Assembly (NCBI GenBank): GCA_029224185.1
Contig: CM055194.1
Coordinates: 25,399,402-25,463,401 of the forward strand
DNA: 64,000 nt
From: Karalla daura
Lineage: Eukaryota; Chordata; Actinopteri; Chaetodontiformes; Leiognathidae
Direction of reading: 5' to 3'
The translations under genes were made by a program, and so were the position numbers. Shown here one piece after another: positions 1 to 11,020 of this stretch (the first letter of the stretch is position 1; each line of letters opens with the position of its first letter). The notes beneath the pieces were generated by a model. The model did no database searches, had not been told where the DNA came from, and saw only the letters and a program-made list of their open reading frames with translations.

Positions 1-97
1 GTAATGGTTTGGCTCTTGGACAGGCGGTGTTGGTGAAGAGCTGGTGGGACTGAGCGTGCAGGCTCGACCCCTGGCTGTGCCCCTTGTTGTCGGACAT
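1..97 (-). other. Doubtful candidate first coding exon running off the left edge
   Basis: On the minus strand an ATG at 97-95 opens a frame with no stop to the window edge (32 codons), polar and rich in Ser, His and Gln. The DNA upstream in that orientation (100-260) is GC-rich, as a 5' UTR or promoter might be. I do not recognise the peptide and see no splice donor. A chance open frame in GC-rich DNA is equally possible. The plus-strand 86-codon frame at 44-304 looks no better. Confidence 0.15.
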
Positions 98-699
98 GAA
101 ACGAGGCAGCTGCTTTTGAGGTTCCCCAAGATAAACAGGCGCTGTGAGCAGCCCGGGGCTGGACGCTCCAGGTCTGGAGGCCGCTCCGGTCCGCCGGCTG
201 AGAACAGAGCGCCGAATCACACCGCGTGTGGAGCAGCTGCACAGACTGGCCGGTCTGAGGTTAACGAAGCCAACCTGGTTTTGGGGAAGGTTTTGAGACC
301 TTGAACAGAAAGAGGGATGGTTTGAGAAAAACATTTTGAACACCGATGTCTTTTGTGACCGAGGTATGAGGTGTAGAAACTGCTGCAGAATCAAGGAAAC
401 TGTCCTGGGTTGAGCCTGGTTTGGTCAAGGGTTCTAAGTTCTAACTTTTAGATCTTTTCTGTGTTTCTGACTTTAAGATGGCAAAATAACAGATGATTGT
501 TCTCGTTTTTGTACTATTATTATTCTTAGACTTTTTTTCTTAGACTTTTTTTTTTTCTCATACTGGCATTCTTGTGTGTGGCAACAAGTATTTCATTGTA
601 TAGAACAATGCTTTGTCAACGTCAGATGATAATAAATAGCTTAGATCTTGATATTAGCACCTGCCTTCTACCACCAGAGACCTTACACTGACAGCGCTA

Positions 700-886
700 A
701 CATCTTTACTTGGATTGCCTCAAAGTGAGAAGGTCCCTGATTTGAATCCTGATCAGACCAAAGTCCCTCCTGAGCTTACATGTTCTCTCTGTGTCTGTGT
801 GGGTTTTCTTCAGTTTCGGCCCACAGTCCAAAAAGGTTGATTAGAGACTCTGAACCGCCCCCATAGGTGTGAGTGAGGGAGTGAAT

Positions 887-975
<89 letters not shown>

Positions 976-1040
976 ACTGCTGACCTGTCCAGGGTGTATC
1001 CCCAGCCTTCATCCTCTGTGAGCTGGAGACAGACTCCATC
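700..1040 (+). repeat. Teleost interspersed repeat, copy 1, with internal TG expansion
   Basis: The copy contains the landmarks of a very common fish repeat: a 'gagaaggtccctgatttgaa' segment, 'ctgtgtctgtgtgggttttc', 'cccacagtccaaaaa', a 'gtgaatggtgtgtg' segment and 'gacctgtccagggtgta'. The same landmarks recur at 2100-2255 and 40210-40400 (inverted) and at 19040-19215 (direct). The (TG)n tract at 888-974 sits exactly where the other copies have only a short TG-rich stretch, so the microsatellite grew inside the element. The family assignment rests on recalled motif order, not a database hit. Confidence 0.65.
888..974. repeat. (TG)n microsatellite
   Basis: Pure TG dinucleotide tract of about 87 bp inside the interspersed repeat copy at 700-1040. 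It creates spurious Cys-Val and Thr-His open frames on the two strands. Confidence 0.98.
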
Positions 1041-2099
1041 AGAAACCTGTGATCTGGTACAAAAATGCTGTCAAGTGGGAACTTATATCACATAAAATGC
1101 TCTCAAGCGCTTTCTACTTTTGACCTCTGCCTCTGTGACCCTTTGCTGAACCCTTTGTCTGCTTTTCTGCACCATTCACCAAAGCAAATTCCTTGTGGCT
1201 GAGTGGCTAAGAACAACCTGACAATAAGTCTGAAAACAGAAACTCTGTTTACAACAAACTGTATATAACAGTGAAATGGCACAGAGGATGTTCAGCTTTA
1301 GTTGTGATTTGTGTTCTAATATGTCAACTTGATTTGATATGTAATCTTAAATGTAAAAATCAAATCACTAGCAATAAAAGATCAGAACGTCTGCAGTTGT
1401 GTGCTCTGGGCGGTTGGGTTTGTCTAATTTGTTTAGTTCGAGTGCACTCGATTTCCAGTAATGCAGAATATTGGCACAGACACACAGACAGGACTTAGTG
1501 GCCGGACTGGGGCACGTTTTGGCCGAGCGTTGCACTCTGAGCAGTCAACAAACTTGTTTTGTAGCGCTACCAAGGCTGTGAGAGTGGATTTCCAGGCTGG
1601 GTGCTGCAGGCTCTTATTGTGATAAGCTCTTATTTGTCCCAGTCGCAGCGTTGCTGGATCTCAGCTGATGAACATTAAGTGCAGTGGCTTGATTCTGGTG
1701 CTGCGTGGGGGGAGCGAGGCACTGGGGATTGGCTGAGAGCTCAGAAACATCACACGCTCTGTCCTCTTATTCAGAGATGATTGGTGCTCCACTCAAGGGC
1801 TGTTCTGTTGTGTTTTCTTGCTGTCGATTATCATCAAGTGCCATAATTGATACTGGAGTGCTTTCCTCTTATCTCATCTCGTGCAGAGGTTGCTTTGGTT
1901 ATGTATGTTGCAACCACAGATACAACTCTAACTTCAGGATGCAAAGTACAGTTGAACTCAGCTTTTATCAGACAGGTCGTGTTAAAGCCAGGGACAGAGC
2001 CAGAGTGGGTCAGGACCTGTCAGTGTGACACCTGTCAATCAACCAATCAGACTTAGCTTAGAGAGTATTGTTCATCCATTAAAATGTAGCACAAACCCT

Positions 2100-2255
2100 T
2101 AACACACACCATTCACTTTCACACTTAATTTAGAGCAAAGTTTGAGTCTCCATTTGACCTAAGCATGCACGTGTTTGGACTGTGGGAGGAAACTGAAGGA
2201 GGCTGTAGAAAACTCAGTCAGAGAACATGGTAACTCCACACAGGAGCGCTCCAAC
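2100..2255 (-). repeat. Teleost interspersed repeat, copy 2 (inverted)
   Basis: Inverted relative to copy 1. It runs through 'accattcactttcacactta', 'gtgtttggactgtgggagga' and 'agagaacatggtaactccac'. These are the reverse-complement landmarks of the element at 700-1040. No microsatellite has grown in this copy. Confidence 0.6.
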
Positions 2256-2632
2256 CTGTGCCTTTGTTGTCACTCTGAGGTGATGGTATCAGTCTTGTAA
2301 TGAACTACTTCAGTGACCAGCCTCTGAACCCTGACTCTCAGCCACACACATGAATTATCCAGAGACACACCTCGTTCACGGTCTGCTCCAAACAGTAGCA
2401 GGTTTTCATCAGAAGTGAAATCCCTTCCCTCTCTGGGGCTTTGCTGCCATAAATGTATACTTAGCTCCTAATTATATGGTGACTAACTGCAGATTCCAAT
2501 AGTGATTGCACTAAGGGCACTATAATAGCTTTGTGGCTCCTCCTATAAACTTTAATTACAACCATGGTGGATATTGTTTCAGAAGGATTGTTGCTCATCC
2601 AGCTGTAATGAAACGTGAGGATTCAGGAGGAT

Positions 2633-2634
<2 letters not shown>

Positions 2635-2663
<29 letters not shown>
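2635..2663. repeat. Poly-C tract (29 C)
   Basis: Uninterrupted run of 29 C, followed by a C-rich segment. The minus strand is therefore a G29 run that could fold as a G-quadruplex. It lies in a locally GC-rich stretch (2630-2900) with no recognised gene. Confidence 0.97.
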
Positions 2664-2665
<2 letters not shown>

Positions 2666-4527
2666 TCCCCGGGCCCAGTGAGGAGCTTCCACTGTGGGGC
2701 CTGCAGCTCTCTGGGGGCAGGAGGCCTCTGCAGGCGTGTGGCGCTCCACCGTCCGCAGGCTCCGGGGACAGCTGTGTCGCTCTGTGGTGTTTGGCCGCCT
2801 GCCCCGGGACAGCAGCTGCCATAAACAAACAGCGCTGAAAGCCACTGGCCGAGGCCCCGGCTCCTTTCAAGACGGTGCTGTGAGCCGGCTGACCTTCGCC
2901 CAGTGACTCCATTAAGCCTGAATAGACTTTAACTGTGCTGTGGAGTGTGGAGCTGGTAAAGAAATGCAGCGTGTCTCTGTCCAAGTGGACGCAGAATGAG
3001 GACAAAGCAGCTGTCCTGTGCCTCTATTTTCCCAGCTTTGCTGCTTTGCTGTGCCTCGAGTCGGCATGTTGCTCCATGGACAGGAAGAAAAAACGCACCT
3101 CGAGCTGGGGAGTTTGTGACCAGGTGAGGAGGTTGGAGAGCAGTTTGTGACTCCTCTAAGCATTTAGGTCAGTGGTTAAGATAACAGAGTGAACTGGGTT
3201 GAATCAGATGTCATGATGACTTCTTTTATATCTTTAGCTAAAAGACCTCTCCACTCACAATAATCCAGTCTATAAATAATTTATCTTAATAGATTTTTAG
3301 CTGAACAATGAAGCATGAAAGTCCAGACTTGACGGTCTGGCTGAGTTCTGGCAGCAGGCAAGAGAACATCTAATCTCATTCTTCACGACTCTCTTTTCTT
3401 TGTTAGATGTGAAGGTTTTGGGACTCTTTTCAAATCTGTTTCAAATCTCTAGTTTGTCACGTGAATACCAAAACGATTAGCTGACATGGTGATCCCAGAC
3501 CTCCGAGCGGTCCAGCAGGATGTGATGACAGAATAAAGCTGAGCTCACCTCCAGCCAAGTGAAACCCAGAGGAGCAGTTGATATTGTCCTGGCTGACTTC
3601 ATCCTCTGCACTTTTGGAAGCGATGAACCTCAAACATCTTCCACCCTGAATGCTCATAACATAACATGACATACAACACTGTTTTAACTCATTTTGAACA
3701 TCACACATTCTGCTGATAACCCTCGCAGAACAGATGTTTTGGGCCTCAGATTAAATGAGTGTAACAGAACCACAAGTTAAATCAATGATCTTACACTGTA
3801 ATGAAAACAAGAGGCTGGTTTTAATTCCAGTTTCACATGGTACGGTTACATGGGTTCCAGTAAAAGACGTTTTCATAAAGGAAGGATATGAAGTCAATCG
3901 AAAGCAGGTGGGCACCTCTCATTGCATGCAAAGCTTGTGCTCCGGAGGATTCTGAAAGAGCTTTTCATAACTCCCAACACATACGTGATTGTTCCGAGCT
4001 TTGCTTCCAAGACAATATCTCCATCAGCCACACGACACTGGTCTCTCTTACAGCCATTATGATGGTGTGGGAACCATTCAGTTTGGCCGTCGCGCTCGCG
4101 TGACTGAGACGTCTTGGAACAGATCCTGATGTCATGTTTTCCACCACCATTAAGACAACATCAAATTAGTCTTCAAAAACCACTAATACAAACTGAGTTA
4201 TTTCCCTTTGCTTTAGAGAACTTGCTGCCATGCTGCCAAAGGGCTTCCTATTTCATCCACAACTCAGAGCATAAATTGCATTAAGTGTGTGATGGAGCCC
4301 AGACCTCCTCCGAACACACTGTGTGGATGTTTATCTTTATATGAGAGTAATTTTACATGCTAAACATTGGATCATGCAGGCATATATGACATACCTGCAG
4401 TACGTGAACAAAAACATGGCTCGTATCAGCTATATATAAGGTCAGTATAATGTTGATGTTTACGTGTAAGGGTACATGTCTCTTCAGTAAAAGCTGTTTA
4501 AGGACAGGGAGAGATGCTGCTCACAAT

Positions 4528-5757
4528 CTAAACATTTTCAAAGTCACAGTCAAAGTCGGTCATTCTGCACAGGATGTACTTCCACTGCCGATCTCTGAAA
4601 CCAAACACAAGACAAAACCCAGTCAGTCCCACACTTGTAAATTCCAAGACTTTATTGTTTGCTCGTTTTTTTTTTTCGATGTAGTTTGCTCTGCCAGTAA
4701 AGTCTGTTCTCATAGGCCTTGAGTCGTCTTTTCTTCCAGCTCGGCCATGAGAGGATTTCATCGATATTTGCAGGGATTCTGGATCCAAACGGCTGCTCTG
4801 AGGGATCAGACGTTAATAAACAGATGTTCGGCACAAACCTCAGAACGCCAGTGAAGGTGGTCTGGGCACCTCGGATGAAGTAGCCGTAGCTTGGGATCAC
4901 CAGCTCCGCCTCCTCTCTGTAGTACTCAGGAATGTCGTTGGTTTTCCTGAGGATAGCAACGAAAATCACTTTTATATATTGACAGCACTCTGCACACCAT
5001 CTGTAGGATAAATATGAAGCTGCAGAGAGGAAATGATGAGCTAGATAATACAAGACGTGGTCAGTGCTCAGAGGGTTAACAAAGATTATCTTTCAAAATG
5101 TAAATGTCACTTATTGCATTGCATTGCATTGCAAACACCAGAAACTATGCTTTAGCACATCAGTGGATTCTCTTCGGTCTTAACTAAGCTAAACCAAGCT
5201 AAGCTAAGCTAAGCTAAACTGTTTTTCTCTCTTTGCATCACTAAACATGTAGCATGTGAAGGTATTTAACAGGAGGTGGACAGGGTGACGTACATGCAGG
5301 AGTAGGGGCAGCGGCGTTTGTAGTAGCAGCAGTAAAACTGCCACTCCCGGTCCAGAACAGACTCAAAGTACTTGCTTTGTACTCCTGCCACCAGGCCGTT
5401 ACGGGTGCACGTTGAAGTCCTGCAAAGACACGCTGAGTTATCAAAAACACGAGAACCACTGGTTCACTGGTCCATGATGGTGGAGAAGACAACACCCCAA
5501 CATCACCTGTTTCTCTCCAAGCAAACAAACCTTGTGAGTTTGTTCTGTGTTGTTTGAAGTAATTACTGCTTTGTTGACATTCAAGTCTTGTTTATGACCC
5601 ATACTCTCCTCTGTCACCATAACACACCCCAGAGTGCCAGGTCTGATATGTGGAGCTTTGTCATGGCAACACGCTCCCAGCCTGCAGCCATGCAGCCGTG
5701 GGGGGTGGGGCTGGGGGCCGGGGGGGCTCCCTGCAGCCGAATGTCCCAGCCAGAGTA

Positions 5758-5801
<44 letters not shown>

Positions 5802-8146
5802 CGAGGTTAAAGAGAGCCAGGCGTGGCTCTGATAGAGCACACACACTGTTTATCTGTGAATCTGGGAGCAGCCGAGCTTAACTGTAAAGAAAAGCTGAAG
5901 AGCACAAACCACCTAGAATCAGTAATCTGAGGCAGATCGACATGGCTCAGGCTTGGCTTGTTTACCTCTGTGATGGTGTTTATTATACTGTATTATATCA
6001 ACCCCGCCGTGCAGATGATTGATAATCAAACCTGGGTCTGTGACATGGTGGCGTTTGCACAGTGATATTAAAAGATTAAGAGAGTGCAGGAAAAGAAAAG
6101 CAGTCACCAGGGGGAAGTCAGGGGAAAGGTCACTCTTTTCTCTGCTCTTTCTTCGGCAGATAAAACAGATCTGTCGACCTGACTGAACTTGTTGTGGATT
6201 ATTGTTGCACAATCTGTTATTTTACTATCTTGTTTTTGTCAAAGTCTTGTTTCAAAGAATCAGGACGCAGGACTTGAGGTATTCCATAACTCACTTAAAT
6301 ATGAAAATATTTTTCTGTTAGCTCATTTGTATTGCAAAGCTACAGGTATCCACGCCCATATCATGCTATTTCATTTCATTTGACTCACGATTGATACTCA
6401 GTAAACTATTGCTGAAGCTGCTGGTTTTCCCCTATAACCAGCCAGGTTTGTGAAGCCCTACTTGTTTTAAATGAATTTGTTTCTTGGCTTTACTTCACAC
6501 TGTTATGGGAGGTTGAGTGGATACAACCTCTGGCTGCAGCTGTATCTGCAGGTCCTCCACCAGCAACAACCACACAGGTGGCTTTGTTCATACAACAGTT
6601 TGCAGAGCAAAGGCCTCGTATGGGCCCTTGTTTCCTGCTAACAGCGACCTTTAGCTGCCAGTGTTGAGGGTCGGGGTCCTGTGGAGTGGACTGGGGCAGG
6701 ACTTCATTACTAGGACGTTTTAGCCCTTATCAGCCTGCTCCTGTTTAACAGTGAGAGACACATGGACCAAAGATGTCCCGAATACGTGGCTTTCACTAAT
6801 GAGTTTTCTCTCTGGCTCTGGAAGCACAAATACACAACATGCAACAAGCATCCATCCGACGAGTCCAGTCCGTTCACAGCTGCTTCCTCTGCAGAGAGTC
6901 AGGGACGTCGTAGTCGGGAGCAGGGAGATCGTTTACCTCGCTGCAGCGTTTAACAAACATGTAGTCTGACTCAGATCTTCCCAAATGACTCATTTACTCA
7001 TCTTCCTCCTCTGAGTTACTGCAGATGTATCATTCTGCATCATTTATTCATAAAACGGTTTCTTGAATCCCTGTCGACCACGGCAGCGTAATGCTGTGCA
7101 GCAGGATGATGAGAAGCAGAAAAACTTGTGTCACTCTCACTGGTATCAACCACTGGAGCGAGGCTCAGAGGGTCCAGCTCTGAATCCCAGCCTGGGTGTG
7201 TAGGTGTCACCCCCCCCCTCCCATTTTAGGTGTCACCCCCTCCCATTTCTCTAAAGGCCAGAAAAGCTAAAACATTTACTTAATTTAAGGAGAACTAAAG
7301 TTAAGTCTCAAGGGAGAGTTCCTGGCCAAAGATGTACAAAACATCATATTCTCAGAGTTATATTTCAGCTTATGAAACGTAGCTTAACAGTTGTCAGATC
7401 TGAAGTATGACCCCCCGATTCCCCCAACCTGCCACCTCTGTTTAGGTTTGTGAGTGAGTAAAGACACTTAGGTGTGAGGCAGCAGTTTGGTGAAGGCCCT
7501 GGTGGACCATCAGTGTATATGCTCCTTGTTCTTCAAGGAACGTAAAGTCACGTACTGCTCATGCGGATGGCCACCAGATGAGCAGGAAATGAAACTAGAT
7601 CTGTGCAGTAATGATCCCACGGCTAAAAATAGGATTGTAAAGGGACTTGTTAAACAGCATCAGAGGCACTTCAGATGGAACCAACGTCCTATAGTTTCTA
7701 CATTATCAAAGATAAAAATTCTGACCTTCTAGGACCCCTAGAAGTAAAACATTCTGAACGCTTCAAAGTCTCTCTCAGACAGAGCTGAGATTCCTCAGAG
7801 CTGAAAGTCAGAGCCTCCGTTGGTCCGTAGGTCCATGTCAGAGAGTGATGGAGTGATGGACTCACCACTCCATCCCAGCGAGGTTGAGGTCGTCCCACCA
7901 GCAGTCGCTGGGCTCCCCCAGGCCCTCGGGCGTGGGCTGGCACTCGAAGGACCAGAGGCGGTCGGAGCCTTCCTGCTGGCTGTAGTAGCTCCTGATGGCC
8001 ACCAACACCTCCCCGTGGGGACACTGGAAGTTGAAGCTCTGGCGGTAGCCGTTGACCCAGCCCATGTCGTGGTGGTCCTGGGCCTGAGCCGCGGCCGAGG
8101 CCAGCAGAGCCGACAGCAACACTGACAGCAGCACCGAGGGATCCAT
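4528..8146 (-). CDS. dpt: Dermatopontin (4 coding exons, complete)
   Basis: Dermatopontin is a small secreted tyrosine-rich matrix protein that binds decorin and TGF-beta and aids collagen fibril assembly. Coding exons in gene order are 8146-7866, 5419-5294, 4946-4839 and 4594-4528, all GT-AG with matching phases, giving 193 residues (human 201). I start at MDPSVLL because it leads directly into a signal peptide (about residues 1-20, ending near ASAAAQA); an in-frame ATG lies four codons upstream. Family hallmarks are the GWVNGYRQSFNFQCP opening, GSDRLWSFECQPTP, ECWW-like DCWWDDLNLAGMEW, two near-repeats of D-R-(E/Q)-W (LDREWQFYCC and RDRQWKYILCRM), YFIRGAQTTF, and the terminal DFDCDFENV. The short acidic Tyr-rich stretch after the signal peptide of mammalian dermatopontin is reduced to QDHHDM. 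dpt is divergent from atp1b1, as in human 1q24. Confidence 0.96.
5113..5218. repeat. Short pentanucleotide repeats in dpt intron 2-3 region
   Basis: Two small arrays lie in the dpt intron between 4947 and 5293: TTGCA/CATTG units at about 5113-5135 and AGCTA units at about 5181-5217. The rest of this intron shows nothing recognisable. Confidence 0.8.
5761..5799. repeat. (CA)n microsatellite
   Basis: About 39 bp of CA in the first dpt intron (5420-7865). Apart from this and one dispersed repeat copy at 7540-7715, I see no coding sequence in that 2.4-kb intron. Confidence 0.97.
7540..7715 (-). repeat. Unnamed dispersed repeat, diverged copy (inverted)
   Basis: Shares ordered motifs with copies at 30670-30815 and 35936-36080 when reverse-complemented: an 'aatcctatttttagccgtgg' core followed by a 'tagatct...catctggtggcc' segment, preceded by a 'ttggttccatct' segment. 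It is one of the more diverged copies and lies inside dpt intron 1. Confidence 0.5.
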
Positions 8147-8459
8147 GCTGCCCCGCACTCACTGCTGCTCTGCCTCACAGCTGCCGAGCTTTAAACTCCT
8201 CCACATCCTTTGTTGTCCAGATGTTTGGTCTCCAGGAGTGATGTGTAATTTTGCAGCCCTCGGGACAAATCCCAAAGTGTGTCTCACTTGTCATCTTAAG
8301 GTAGACTCTGAGATAGACTCTCGCAGAGTCTCACTGCAGATGAAGGCTTTCCTTAACAGACAGGACTGTCACACTGCACCAGACTCACATATTTATCTGA
8401 TGCTTCATCTGACTGCAGAGTCCAGGCTGTTGGTGTTTACATTACATTCAGCCCTGACC

Positions 8460-8460
8460 C

Positions 8461-8513
<53 letters not shown>

Positions 8514-8609
8514 GGTTGTCAGGCAATCAGACTGTCTGTCTGTCTGTCTGCCTGGCTTTCTGCCTGCCTGTCTGTCTGGCTGGCTGTCAGACTGTCTGTC
8601 TGCCTGTCC

Positions 8610-8687
<78 letters not shown>

Positions 8688-8756
8688 CTGTCTGTCTACC
8701 TGTCTGTCTGCCTGTCTGTCCGTCTGTCTGTCTGTCTGCCTGTCTGCCTGCCTGTT
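8460..8756. repeat. (TCTG)n tetranucleotide array, imperfect
   Basis: About 300 bp of TCTG units with scattered TGCC, GGCT and CAGACTG interruptions, beginning about 310 bp upstream of the dpt start codon. It yields long Cys-Leu-Ser-Val frames that are not genes. Confidence 0.97.
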
Positions 8757-9647
8757 GTCATGTTACTGGCCTAGTATCCAAAAACCCTTTGAAAATGTAT
8801 TAAATGGTGCTGGTAATGTAATAATATGAATTACGGGGAAACTGTGCAGTTTTCTCATCAAAATGAGATGGACATGGTCATCATATTCATTCATCCAACA
8901 TACATACTGTCTTTCTGGCAGTCTAGTGTTTGGATCATCATATGATGAAGATGCTTATCGTTAGCCTCAGCCTCGCAGCCCTGTGCTGTCGGCCCCATTT
9001 CTAAAAGTGTGTCAATCCATTACTGAAATCAATGCAAACAGTCCAAAAACAACTATAAAAGATCTGACATTGCACTGAGGCTGTTTTGCTGAACTCTGTA
9101 CTGTAAATACTAAATATAAATACTAAGTATTAAGTACTGTAAATATGTGTGTGCATCCACAAAATAAAAACAACTTAGCCCCATTTGTGTCATTACTTTT
9201 AGGAAACTGAGCCTTTTATTCAATGATTTCCACCCTCAGTAAAGGACCTATGTGCTGGGGAGTTCATGTGAGCTGTTGATATAAGATCTATACTGAATGT
9301 GGCGTTGTTTCCAAACAGTTGTGGAGCTCAGAGCGCCGTGTGATAACGCGCCTGGTGCGTCCATCAGAAACCGCTCACAGACGGATCAGGAGGATCCCAG
9401 ATCCTGCTATCAGCTGATATCAGCTTCTCATGTTACTGTGGAAACGAGTCCTTGTAAACGCTGACTGACACACACGTTTGGCTCTGTTAGAGGATGAGCT
9501 CATGTTATTGATGGAGTGTGATGTTAGAACAGGGTTGCTTTTGTTCACGCTTACATATTTTATGTCCTTATAAAACATTCATTTTGACCACAAAACAAAC
9601 AAGAACAAGTGTCAGGTGTGTTCACTGGGACACCAGGGTGAAAGTAA

Positions 9648-9651
<4 letters not shown>

Positions 9652-9723
<72 letters not shown>
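9652..9723. repeat. (TG)n microsatellite
   Basis: Pure TG tract of about 72 bp in the dpt-atp1b1 interval. Confidence 0.97.
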
Positions 9724-9726
<3 letters not shown>

Positions 9727-10954
9727 CAGAACTGGAATGGATTGAAAAAATAAGATGATAATTTAAAATGGTGATGATTCACAGACATGATTGTCAAGTG
9801 CACGTGTGCTGTGATGAAGATCTGTTGAATGAGTGAAATCAAAATTGGAAAACAGATAAATAAAGAAATATACAATAAAAACACTATTCTGAAACACTTA
9901 CACATGCATTCTTCTAAATAAGAGCATGTTATCACACCTTCTTTCATCTAGTTTTCACACCCAGTGCACCAGCATAATTCTCGCTTTAAAGTAATGTCTC
10001 TCAGTGCTTAATGCGGAAGGTCCTCGGTGTGAACCCCGGTCGTACTGAGTTTGTATTAGTGTCTGGAAAAGTTTATCCAGATCTCCAGTCAGAGTTCCTC
10101 AGACAGTCCACAAGTCTCCAGCTACACCATCCACATAAAGGTGGACGGATCGCTGTTCTGAACACTTATCTAACAGAACATGTGCAGAATGATGTCACAG
10201 AGTATTATTTCTGTCTCTCTGCTGCATGTTGGTGGATGTGCCAGCAGACAGTGATCTGGTGCTTCTGAACAGATCCAAACAAACAGCTTCTGGCTGTAGA
10301 CAACTGCAGCGAGCTCAAGCAAAAAGCATGAAGATTAGAAGGCTAAAAGCTTAAGTAAACTGTGTTTTTGGCAAACACTACAAAGGGATCATACTCATTA
10401 CTTACATAAATAGTGAGCTGTATATTTACAGTATCCTGTGTGACATAAACAGCAGCACAGCTCTGCCCTGTGTGCACTGGGCACCCCAACTGTTCCTAAA
10501 CGACTTCCGTCCGACCCGCACACACACCTTGTGTTGGCTCTGTGAGTGGAGAGAAATCCATTTAATCACTGTGTCCCTGAGAATCTGATCCCATGTGAGA
10601 GATCATCCTCAAAGCATCTAAAAATAAATAACAGCACATGCTCAGGAATCGTGTGTGAGTCAGTGTAAGAGGAGTTCCACAAAAGTCAAAATGGAGCAGA
10701 ACTGGGCGGGTATTTATAGACACTATTGTCTATTTAAAAATCTCTATTTAGAGCAGCGCTGCTGGCGCTGGGAGAATGTGGGGCCTCATTCACGACACTT
10801 TGATCTGAGAGAGGCACACAGGCCGAGCCGGGTCTGGCCCTCACAGCCGGCACAGGCAGGCCTGCACAGGATCACTCCACCAGCATCTCACCTGCTTTCA
10901 CATCAGCTGCAAGGAGCATCACCAGCAGCTCAGAGCACAGCGGAAAAGCTGAGA

Positions 10955-11020
10955 GCTCCTACCATGCTGATCTGGCAACCACACGTAGGCTGCACTCTGA
11001 CTCCTGACTTTACGTGACTT
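10955..11020 (+). repeat. Unnamed dispersed repeat, 3' fragment
   Basis: Carries the distal end of the dispersed element: 'atgctgatctggcaacc' then 'acacgtaggct'. This matches the ends of the fuller copies at 30670-30815 and 35936-36080. The proximal half is missing or too diverged to recognise. Confidence 0.55.

Larger units (their letters stand above)
98..4527. other. Intergenic and dpt 3'-flanking DNA, no gene recognised
   Basis: No open frame here resembles a protein I know. The stretch holds two copies of a common teleost interspersed repeat (about 700-1040 and 2100-2255), a TG microsatellite, a 29-base C tract and an AT-rich segment with an AATAAA at about 631. The part nearest 4527 should include the dpt 3' UTR. 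An ATTAAA on the minus strand at 3820-3825 is one possible poly(A) signal, but nothing fixes the transcript end. Confidence 0.6.

Noticed and set aside
700..780. tRNA-like B-box ('gatttgaatcc') near the left end
   Set aside because: No cloverleaf can be folded around it; it belongs to the interspersed repeat copy 1.
2533..3005. Proline/glycine-rich frames around the C29 tract on both strands
   Set aside because: Homopolymer-driven; the flanking parts show no domain and all frames are open only because the region is GC-rich.
8145..8803. 209-codon Cys-Leu-Ser-Val frame
   Set aside because: Translation of the TCTG tetranucleotide array.
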